NCBI GenBank assembly: GCA_019638355.1
Contig: JAHBTY010000006.1
Span: 347,911 to 411,910 of the forward strand
Direction: 5' to 3'
Source of the DNA: Cyclobacteriaceae bacterium
GTDB lineage: Bacteria > Bacteroidota > Bacteroidia > Cytophagales > Cyclobacteriaceae
Length of the DNA stretch: 64,000 nt
Part shown: positions 57,886-64,000 of the stretch, in pieces
How the letters are laid out: the number at the start of each line of letters is the position of its first letter
How positions within the stretch are numbered: position 1 is the first letter of the stretch
The notes under the pieces: generated by a model
Told to the model about the DNA's origin: nothing
The model's input: only the letters and a program-made list of their open reading frames with translations
Database searches by the model: none
Position numbers and translations under genes: made by a program

Positions 57886-60081
57886 ATGTTAGTGGCAGAA
57901 GAGAAAAGTGAATTGAAGGCAAAACTCAAGGAAATATTCGGATACGGAAATTTTCGGGGCAACCAGGAAGCAGTAATTAAAAACATACTGGGTGGGCGAA
58001 ATACTTTCGTAATTATGCCTACGGGTGCAGGTAAGTCGTTGTGTTACCAATTGCCGGCCATGGTTAAAGATGGTTTAGCAATTGTTATCTCACCCCTTAT
58101 AGCGTTAATGAAAAATCAGGTAGATCAACTTAATGCCTACGGTATTCATGCACGTTTTCTTAACTCCACACTTAGCAAAGGCGAAATTACAAGACTTAAG
58201 AAAGACTGTGTATCGGGCCTTGTAAAACTTTTATATGTAGCACCCGAATCGCTCAACAAAGAAGAAAATATTGAGTTTCTGCAAAAAGTAAAAGTTTCGT
58301 TTGTGGCTATTGACGAAGCTCACTGTATCTCGGAATGGGGGCACGATTTCAGGCCGGAGTATCGCAAAATAAAAACTATGATTGCGCAATTGGGCGATAT
58401 GAACGTGATTGCGCTTACGGCTACTGCCACACCCAAGGTGCAGTTGGATATACAGAAGAACCTGCAAATGGAAGAGGCCGATGTGTTTATCTCTTCCTTT
58501 AACCGAAAAAATTTATTTTACGAAGTACGCCCCAAAAAAGAAACCAAGAAACAACTCATTCGATTTTTAAAAGAACACAAAGGTAAGTCGGGCATTATCT
58601 ATTGCCTGAGCCGGAAAAAAGTAGAGGAGATTGCACAACTGATTAACGTAAATGGTTTTAAAGCTGCACCGTACCATGCCGGGTTAGATCCGGACGTGCG
58701 CATGAAAAATCAGGACGACTTTTTAAATGAAGAGGTTGACATAATAGTTGCTACCATTGCCTTTGGAATGGGGATAGATAAACCCGATGTGCGGTTTGTA
58801 GTACATTACGATGTACCCAAATCGCTGGAGGGCTATTACCAGGAAACCGGCCGCAGTGGCCGCGATGGCTTAGAAGGACATTGCCTGATGTTTTACAGCC
58901 ACAACGACCTGAACAAACTCGAAAAATTTAATAAAGACAAAGCCGTGCAGGAGCGTGAAAATGCACGGGTGCTTTTGCAAGAGATGGAGTTTTATGCCGA
59001 AAGCCCCGTGTGCAGGCGCAAACAACTGCTGCACTACTTTGGTGAAGAATATACCGAAGCCAATTGCGGCATGTGCGATAACTGCACCAACCCACGCGAG
59101 CGCTTTGACGGAACCGAGTATGTAACACTTGCCTTGCAAGCCGCTAAACAAACCAACGAACGTTTTACATTAAGCCACCTGGTAAATGTAATACGAGGCA
59201 CTGAAGATGAATACGTAAAAAGTTACGGCCATTTTAGTCTGGCTGTTTATGGAAAGGGCGATTTACAAGATGCCGACTTCTGGAAATCGGTAATCCGCCA
59301 GGCACTTATTTACCAGTACCTTGAAAAAGATATTGAAAACATTGGGGTACTAAAAATTACCACCAAAGGACATAACTTCTTAAAGAAACCCCATCCGATA
59401 GAATTAGCCCGCGACCATGATTTTACAACCGAAGGCGATGAAGAAGAATCGATAGAACGGCCGGCAGCCAGCAACAAATCGTATGACGAAAAGTTGTTTG
59501 AAATGCTGAAGGCACTGCGTAAAAAAGTTGCCAAAGAAAAAGACTTGCCACCGTATGTAATCTTCCAGGATCCGTCATTGGAAGAAATGGCAACCACCTA
59601 CCCTACTACCAAAGAAGAATTGGCATCGGTAAACGGGGTGGGCATGGGTAAAGTAAATAAGTTTGGAAAAGAGTTTTTGGATTTAATTCAAACCTATGTA
59701 GAAGAAAATGATATAGAAACGGCTTCGGATATTGTGGTGAAATCATCCGTTAATAAATCGAAGATCAAGATTTTTATTATTCAACAGATAGACCGGAAAG
59801 TAGAGTTAGATGAAATTGCTGAATCGAAAAGCATTACGTTTGATGAACTGCTTACCGAAATTGAAAACATTTGCTACTCCGGTACTAAACTCAATCTGGA
59901 TTATTACATCGATTCGGTTTTGGACGAAGACAAACAGCAACAGATTTACGACTACTTTCTGGAATCGGAAACAGACAGCATTGAAGATGCCGTTGATTCG
60001 TTGAAAGATGAAGATCCGGACTTTACCGAAGATAATCTGCGACTAATGCGCGTGAAGTTTTTGAGCGAATACGCGAATTAA
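57886..60081 (+). CDS. recQ: ATP-dependent DNA helicase RecQ
   Basis: 731 residues. Q-motif region FGYGNFRGNQEAVIKNIL, Walker A MPTGAGKSLCYQLPA, DEAH box AIDEAHCISEWGHDFRPEY, motif VI YYQETGRSGRDG. The RecQ zinc site CRRKQLLHYFGEEYTEANCG MCDNC is followed by a winged helix and an HRDC domain (about 535-610). The last ~120 residues are a helical extension seen in Bacteroidota RecQ. Unwinds DNA in recombination and repair. Confidence 0.96.
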   Translation: MLVAEEKSELKAKLKEIFGYGNFRGNQEAVIKNILGGRNTFVIMPTGAGKSLCYQLPAMVKDGLAIVISPLIALMKNQVDQLNAYGIHARFLNSTLSKGEITRLKKDCVSGLVKLLYVAPESLNKEENIEFLQKVKVSFVAIDEAHCISEWGHDFRPEYRKIKTMIAQLGDMNVIALTATATPKVQLDIQKNLQMEEADVFISSFNRKNLFYEVRPKKETKKQLIRFLKEHKGKSGIIYCLSRKKVEEIAQLINVNGFKAAPYHAGLDPDVRMKNQDDFLNEEVDIIVATIAFGMGIDKPDVRFVVHYDVPKSLEGYYQETGRSGRDGLEGHCLMFYSHNDLNKLEKFNKDKAVQERENARVLLQEMEFYAESPVCRRKQLLHYFGEEYTEANCGMCDNCTNPRERFDGTEYVTLALQAAKQTNERFTLSHLVNVIRGTEDEYVKSYGHFSLAVYGKGDLQDADFWKSVIRQALIYQYLEKDIENIGVLKITTKGHNFLKKPHPIELARDHDFTTEGDEEESIERPAASNKSYDEKLFEMLKALRKKVAKEKDLPPYVIFQDPSLEEMATTYPTTKEELASVNGVGMGKVNKFGKEFLDLIQTYVEENDIETASDIVVKSSVNKSKIKIFIIQQIDRKVELDEIAESKSITFDELLTEIENICYSGTKLNLDYYIDSVLDEDKQQQIYDYFLESETDSIEDAVDSLKDEDPDFTEDNLRLMRVKFLSEYAN

Positions 60082-60103
60082 TTTCAGAAATAGAATTTAT
60101 CAC

Positions 60104-60136
60104 TGCGGGGTCTGTTTTACAGGCCCTGTTTTTTTT
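60104..60136 (+). terminator. Terminator after recQ
   Basis: Stem GGGTCTG / CAGGCCC with one G-U, TTTTA loop, then TGTTTTTTTT. It lies 27 bases past the stop. Confidence 0.8.
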
Positions 60137-60151
60137 GAGTGCAAACCCTGT

Positions 60152-60188
60152 ATTCATCTTGAGTTTACAACGCAAACTCAAGATGAAT
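60152..60188. repeat. Perfect palindrome between recQ and the ABC transporter
   Basis: Fifteen-bp perfect arms ATTCATCTTGAGTTT / AAACTCAAGATGAAT enclose a 7-base loop, just past the recQ terminator. It shares the CATCTTGAGT word with the rpoB-rpoC palindrome. Confidence 0.8.
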
Positions 60189-60280
60189 TTCAAAACCAAG
60201 AATCGTTTAGGTATAGGGTATTTCAACATCAGGATGTAACATCTGCTACAGCTTAACGTCATGCTTCAAATAATACCTGC

Positions 60281-61189
60281 ATGGCTAATTTTCTGGTTGA
60301 AACCCAAGACCTCACGCATTGTTTCGGAACTGAAACCGTTGTTAACAGCATTAATCTGAATGTGCCAGCCCAAAGTATTTATGGATTTTTGGGGCCGAAT
60401 GGTGCTGGTAAAACTACTACCTTAAAACTTATACTTGGACTATTACGCAAACAAACTGGTGAAGTTACGGTTTTACAAAAATCGATTACATCCCATCGGG
60501 TTGAGATTTTAAAGAAGATAGGCTCGCTTATTGAATCACCTTCGTTGTATGGTCACTTAAGTGCTTATGAAAACCTGAAAGTATGGCAACCCATCTATAA
60601 TACTTCCACACCTCGCCTGCACGAAGTATTAAACCTGGTAGGCCTTCATACAGGAGCTAAAAAGGTTAGCAAGTTTTCGTTAGGAATGAAACAACGCCTG
60701 GGCATTGCCGTAGCGCTTTTGCATGAACCGATGTTACTGGTTTTAGACGAACCCACCAACGGACTTGATCCGAATGGAATAATAGAAATGCGCGAATTGC
60801 TGCGCACACTTAATCAACAGCACGGCATTACTATTATTGTATCCAGCCATTTACTGGCCGAAATTGAAAAATTAGTTACCGATGTGGGCGTTATTAATAA
60901 AGGAAAATTAATGTTTCAGGGCACGCTGCCGGCATTGATGACACTGCAGCAACAGGCACCCGTAATGCTTGAAACAAGTGATAACAACCGTGCTCGTATT
61001 TTGCTTTCGCAAGAAGGAATTACCGCACAACTAGTAAACGGGAATCTTCTATTACCTGCGCTTTCGCGCGAGCAATTAGCAGGTATTAACCGCATGTTGG
61101 TTCTTGAAGCGATAAACGTGTATTGCATGGCTCCCCGCCAAAACGATCTTGAAACAGTATTTATGGAAATGATTAAACAAACTGCCTAA
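60281..61189 (+). CDS. ABC transporter ATP-binding protein
   Basis: 302 residues. Walker A GPNGAGKTTTLKLILGLL, signature KFSLGMKQRLGIAVALLHEP, Walker B MLLVLDEPTNGLDPNG, H-loop VSSHLLAEIEKL. It resembles the ATPases of ABC-2 exporters for bacteriocins and lantibiotic self-protection. It forms a pair with the permease 12 bases downstream. Substrate unknown. Confidence 0.93.
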   Translation: MANFLVETQDLTHCFGTETVVNSINLNVPAQSIYGFLGPNGAGKTTTLKLILGLLRKQTGEVTVLQKSITSHRVEILKKIGSLIESPSLYGHLSAYENLKVWQPIYNTSTPRLHEVLNLVGLHTGAKKVSKFSLGMKQRLGIAVALLHEPMLLVLDEPTNGLDPNGIIEMRELLRTLNQQHGITIIVSSHLLAEIEKLVTDVGVINKGKLMFQGTLPALMTLQQQAPVMLETSDNNRARILLSQEGITAQLVNGNLLLPALSREQLAGINRMLVLEAINVYCMAPRQNDLETVFMEMIKQTA

Positions 61190-61201
61190 CGTAAACAGAA
61201 T

Positions 61202-61978
61202 ATGATAGCAATTGTACCTGCCTTTAAAAGCGAGTGGATAAAGAAAAAGGGAAGCCTATCGGTTTGGCTTGTGTTTATAGGTGCTGTATTTACACCCGTA
61301 ATTACCTTACTGATTGCTATTAAAAACCGCGATAAGTTACCGGTGCAATATGCAGCCGAAACGTTTTGGAAAATGTATTGGAACCAATGCTGGCAACCGA
61401 TGTCGTTTATGTTGTTACCATTGGGTATTGTGTTAGCCACCAGTTTGCTTGCACAATTAGAATTTAAAAATAACACCTGGAAACAAGTACATGCCAGTCC
61501 GCAAACCTTAACTACTATTTTCTTTTCGAAGTTTGCCGTACAACTTACCATGTTGATACAACTCTTTCTGTTGTTCAATCTGTTTGTTTACCTATCGGCT
61601 TACGTGCCACCCATTTTATTTAGTGAAGTACCATTTCCTAAAACAGGCGTACCGTGGAGCGAGCTTATGCAATACAATCTTAAAATATTTATCGGCTGTA
61701 TGCCGATTGTGGCCTTGCAATTTTTATTAAGCATTCAGTTTAAAAATTTTTTGGTGCCAGTGGGTACAGGCATCTTTCTTTGGTTACTAAGCACGTTGGT
61801 GCTTAGCTGGGAATACGCTTATCTGCTCCCCTACCTGTATCCGGCCTTTGATCAACTTACAAGCCAGGGGGCACTGGTTGAGGAGACGCCAGACATTCAT
61901 AGATTGGCCATCGGTTATTCTATTGCTTTTCTTACATTGGCTTACATTTTATACATCCGCAAAGCGGATAAAGGCTAA
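61202..61978 (+). CDS. ABC-2 type permease
   Basis: 258 residues with six predicted helices. It begins MIAIVPAFKSEWIKKKGSLS VWLVFIGAVFTPVITLLIAI, and further helices lie near 75-95, 118-138, 170-190, 198-215 and 235-252. This layout is like LanE/LanG-type lantibiotic-immunity permeases, in which the N-terminus reads FxxExxKxK-G. Function by family only. Confidence 0.85.
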   Translation: MIAIVPAFKSEWIKKKGSLSVWLVFIGAVFTPVITLLIAIKNRDKLPVQYAAETFWKMYWNQCWQPMSFMLLPLGIVLATSLLAQLEFKNNTWKQVHASPQTLTTIFFSKFAVQLTMLIQLFLLFNLFVYLSAYVPPILFSEVPFPKTGVPWSELMQYNLKIFIGCMPIVALQFLLSIQFKNFLVPVGTGIFLWLLSTLVLSWEYAYLLPYLYPAFDQLTSQGALVEETPDIHRLAIGYSIAFLTLAYILYIRKADKG

Positions 61979-61990
61979 AAAAGCCGTCTC

Positions 61991-62044
61991 CGATAATTAT
62001 ATCCGATTATAAACGATTATAAACGGTTAATATACGACTAATAG
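61991..62044 (+). repeat. Five tandem ~10-bp repeats upstream of the recombinase gene
   Basis: Successive units: CGATAATTATATC, CGATTATAAA, CGATTATAAA, CGGTTAATATA, CGACTAATAG. The period of 10-11 bases puts each unit on the same face of the helix. They end 26 bases before the recombinase ATG. They could be binding sites for the recombinase itself or for its regulator. Confidence 0.75.
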
Positions 62045-62069
62045 CCTTTTTGCTTTTCATTATTGCACC

Positions 62070-63185
62070 ATGAAAAGTATTGAGCTTTCTCCTTTATGGC
62101 ATCGGGACACGTATTGTATTGCAATTCGAAATTTGAATGCACAGGCTAACGCGTTGGTACGAAGCTTTCCGAATCGGAAATACAGTAAAACGCATGGTTG
62201 CTGGTATGTACCTTATGCACCTGCCACCCTGGATTTATTATTCCAAATGCTTTCGGAAGTTGGCTTGGTGCATATGCCGCAATTATTTAACAACGTACAA
62301 CCCAAAACTACTCCGGAACAAACGCCTTTACCTGAAGGCTACCGTGAGTGCCTGGTTAGGCTTCGCTACAGCGAAAGCACAATTAAAAACTATGAAAGCC
62401 AGATACGTTTGTTTATGGCCTACATCCATCCAAAACAGATAACTAACATTAGCCGGGAAACGATTGACGCTTACATGATGTACCTGGTTGAAGAACGGCA
62501 AGTATCGGTATCGACACAGAACACTGCAATTAATGCGATAAAATTTTACCTGGAACAGTTGCATAAAGGTGAGCGCACAATCTATTATACCGACAGACCG
62601 GCCAAAGACAAGATTTTGCCCGAGGTGCTATCAGAAGAGGAAATACAAAAGCTGTTGTGGGCAAGCACTAACATAAAGCACCGGTGCATCATGTTTTTGT
62701 TGTATTCGGCCGGGTTGCGTATAAGTGAATTACTTAACCTGACATGGAAAGATGTGGACGAATACCGCATGCTAATTTATATTCGGAGCGGCAAAGGACG
62801 CAAAGATAGGATTACACTGCTAAGCCGGCTTGCCCTTGACTATCTGAAGCATTACCTGGCATTATACCAACCCAAAGTATGGTTATTTGAAGGCCCTGAT
62901 GGCAATCGCTATTCTTCAAGAAGTGTTAACTGCTTTATTCATCGGTATTGTAAGATAGCCGGCATAACAAGGCGGGTAAGTGCGCATACGCTTCGGCATA
63001 GTTTTGCCACCCATTTGTTAGAGCGAGGTACCGATTTACGCTACATCCAGACTTTGCTGGGCCATGAAAGCAGCCGAACCACAGAACGTTATGCGCATAT
63101 AACAAAACGCGGGTTTGAGAAACTTACAAGTCCGTTGGATTATTTAACACAAGGGCTTATCTTAGATTCCAATAAGGGCATATAA
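62070..63185 (+). CDS. Tyrosine recombinase (XerC/D-like) with an N-terminal extension
   Basis: 371 residues. An N-terminal ~80-residue part with KYSKTHGCWYVPYAPATLDL is not found in XerC/D. The SAM-like core-binding domain follows (about 85-180). Catalytic residues: Arg in GLRISELLNL, Lys in GKGRKDRITLL, HxxR in SAHTLRHSFATHLLERG, His in TLLGHESS and Tyr in TTERYAHITK. The region between the Lys and HxxR motifs is short, so the extra alpha-helical patch of integron IntI is absent. The stop codon lies in a hairpin. Confidence 0.92.
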   Translation: MKSIELSPLWHRDTYCIAIRNLNAQANALVRSFPNRKYSKTHGCWYVPYAPATLDLLFQMLSEVGLVHMPQLFNNVQPKTTPEQTPLPEGYRECLVRLRYSESTIKNYESQIRLFMAYIHPKQITNISRETIDAYMMYLVEERQVSVSTQNTAINAIKFYLEQLHKGERTIYYTDRPAKDKILPEVLSEEEIQKLLWASTNIKHRCIMFLLYSAGLRISELLNLTWKDVDEYRMLIYIRSGKGRKDRITLLSRLALDYLKHYLALYQPKVWLFEGPDGNRYSSRSVNCFIHRYCKIAGITRRVSAHTLRHSFATHLLERGTDLRYIQTLLGHESSRTTERYAHITKRGFEKLTSPLDYLTQGLILDSNKGI

Positions 63186-63205
63186 GCAACTACTTGCTTA
63201 TAGCC
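63177..63205 (+). repeat. Hairpin spanning the recombinase stop codon
   Basis: GGC-A-TATAAGCAA, loop CTAC, TTGCTTATA-GCC: a 12-bp stem with one bulged A. It is followed by AAACGTTATC. No T-run, so it is not a standard terminator. Position and shape suggest a recombination site of folded-strand type or a mRNA 3' end. Confidence 0.7.
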
Positions 63206-63387
63206 AAACGTTATCTGCAACTCTATTTCAGCGACTGTGCTACTTGACACGGACGGTCTTTGACAACAATTTTTGGGGACTTTGTTTGACTGCTGCTTGA
63301 CAGTGTAAGCCGACAACCGCACGACTGCCACGCAAGAAAAAAATTAAAAAAAGCCCACCCGCAAAAATAATTTTAATGCCAACGCAC

Positions 63388-63451
63388 AAATGGCACATTG
63401 GGTTTTGCCCCACGCACAAACCCACCCGCAGCAAAACCCAAAGAGCCATTT
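63388..63451. repeat. Long two-part hairpin flanked by direct repeats
   Basis: Outer stem AAATGGC / GCCATTT, a 4 x 4 internal bubble, inner stem TGGGTTTTGC / GCAAAACCCA, and a 22-base loop. The whole is bracketed by direct repeats TGCCAACGC at 63378 and 63454. The layout is like a folded recombination site or a small mobile repeat. Confidence 0.7.
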
Positions 63452-63490
63452 TTTGCCAACGCTCTGTAAGTTCACGGTTTGTTGAAAACT

Positions 63491-63543
63491 TTTGTGGACG
63501 ATATTTGTCCATACCGCATTTTTTAAATTATCTTTGGACAAAT
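63491..63543 (+). promoter_or_regulatory. Promoter with palindromic operator of the Xre gene
   Basis: TTTG (63504-63507), 21 bases, TATCTTTG (63529-63536), 17 bases before the ATG. ATTTGTCC (63503-63510) and GGACAAAT (63536-63543) form a perfect inverted repeat spanning the promoter, with an extra half-site TTTGTGGAC at 63491. This fits autorepression by the Xre protein. Confidence 0.6.
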
Positions 63544-63553
63544 TCAGACCACA

Positions 63554-63874
63554 ATGGCAATGAATAAGAATAGTATTTCAACTTTCGGAGAAAGATTACG
63601 AACCCTAAGAGAAGAATCTCAGCTCTCATTAAGAACATTATCGGGTGAAATCGGCATTGACACTTCCCTTTTAGCAAAGATTGAACGAAACGAAAGGCAG
63701 CCAACCAAGGAGCAACTTAAACAGCTTGCCAAATATTTTAAGTTGGACGAAAAACAACTTGCAAAGGAAGTTTTAAGCGACCAGTTTGCTTACAGGATAA
63801 TTGAAGAAGAAGCCGACCTTGATACTTTGAAAGTTGCTGAAAAAAAAGTTGAGTATTTAAAAAACCATAAATGA
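63554..63874 (+). CDS. Xre-family helix-turn-helix regulator
   Basis: 106 residues (start may be the second ATG at 63560). HTH in residues about 10-66: FGERLRTLREESQLSLRTLS, then GIDTSLLAKIERNERQPTKE QLKQLAKYF. A C-terminal acidic and lysine-rich helix may mediate dimers. Its stop overlaps the next start (ATGA), as in restriction-modification controller operons and some toxin-antitoxin pairs. It probably represses its own operon. Confidence 0.92.
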   Translation: MAMNKNSISTFGERLRTLREESQLSLRTLSGEIGIDTSLLAKIERNERQPTKEQLKQLAKYFKLDEKQLAKEVLSDQFAYRIIEEEADLDTLKVAEKKVEYLKNHK

Positions 63875-64000
63875 GCCAAGACAACATTACACCAGAGATA
63901 ACAAATTGGAAAAATCCTTTGGAGGATAAAGAATCGGTGCAACTTGCAGAGTATTTAGAAATTTACCAAAAAAGAATACTGCAAGAGAGTGAAAAACTTT
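63871..64000 (+). CDS. Gene coupled to the Xre regulator (3' end outside window)
   Basis: Forty-three codons only, MSQDNITPEITNWKNPLEDK and onward, acidic and helical, open at the window edge. Translational coupling to an Xre gene suggests the effector of a restriction-modification, defence or toxin system. Too little is present to name it. Confidence 0.7.
   Translation, partial: MSQDNITPEITNWKNPLEDKESVQLAEYLEIYQKRILQESEKL

Larger units (their letters stand above)
63186..63553. other. 368-bp non-coding stretch after the recombinase
   Basis: No convincing gene. It holds three TTGACA words (63244, 63260, 63297), a strongly A/C-biased stretch (63320-63450), two copies of CCCACCCGCA (about 63353 and 63421), two copies of TGCCAACGC (63378 and 63454) flanking a long hairpin, and the promoter/operator of the Xre gene (63491-63543). 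Confidence 0.7.

Noticed and set aside
62070-63185. Classical integron integrase IntI
   Set aside because: The extra helix-containing insertion between the catalytic Lys and the HxxR motif is missing, and no textbook GTTRRRY/RYYYAAC pair was found at the hairpins. Only an integron-like platform remains possible.
63186-63553. CRISPR array or tandem direct-repeat array
   Set aside because: Repeated words (TTGACA, CCCACCCGCA, TGCCAACGC) are short and irregularly spaced; there is no repeat-spacer pattern here or elsewhere in the window.

Overview
The window is a Bacteroidota chromosome segment, most likely from the Cytophagales. The evidence is: promoters of the TTTG-N19-TAnnTTTG type; almost no Shine-Dalgarno sequences; a PKD-repeat protein with a type IX secretion (T9SS) C-terminal sorting domain; and families largely typical of the phylum (GWxTD, DUF2490, DUF5686, DUF2723, DUF3467). 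No species can be named from sequence alone.

Region 1 (1-19746, almost all on the minus strand) is the translation/transcription core. Reading leftward it runs recF and a DUF721 gene, tRNA-Tyr, tRNA-Gly, tRNA-Thr, tuf, then tRNA-Trp-secE-nusG-rplK-rplA-rplJ-rplL-rpoB-rpoC-DUF3467, then rpsL-rpsG-fusA-rpsJ, and finally a truncated DUF2490 gene. Two strong promoters are visible (before tRNA-Trp and before rpsL). They share TACCTTTGCAGTCCTT. A terminator follows rpsJ, so rpsJ is cut off from the rest of the S10 operon.

Region 2 (19851-29770) holds housekeeping genes: pdhA, a membrane-anchored TPR protein, a ParE-type toxin-antitoxin pair wedged in front of ribH, a DUF5686 outer-membrane protein, a DUF4143 ATPase, icd, and a panB/phosphoribosyltransferase/Lrp operon.

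Region 3 (29891-47648) is a surface-glycan locus. It encodes an ABC exporter (Wzm/Wzt, the latter with an extra C-terminal domain), three methyltransferases, seven glycosyltransferases of several folds in the leftward run, and a PKD/T9SS surface protein as the last gene of that run. A divergent glycosyltransferase and a multi-pass membrane protein lie to the right.

Region 4 (47687-61978) is mixed: a TPR protein, a membrane protein, a DUF2723 GT-C-like protein, a methyltransferase, a GWxTD protein, rlmB, a GDP-mannose pyrophosphorylase, a KpsF-type sugar-phosphate isomerase, recQ and an ABC-2 exporter pair. The mannose and isomerase genes could supply precursors to the glycan locus.

Region 5 (61979-64000) looks like the left edge of an accessory island. 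A tyrosine recombinase is preceded by five tandem ~10-bp repeats, ends in a hairpin, and is followed by a hairpin-rich non-coding stretch, an Xre regulator with a palindromic operator, and a coupled gene that runs off the window. This is the best candidate for something undescribed, but the evidence inside the window is incomplete.
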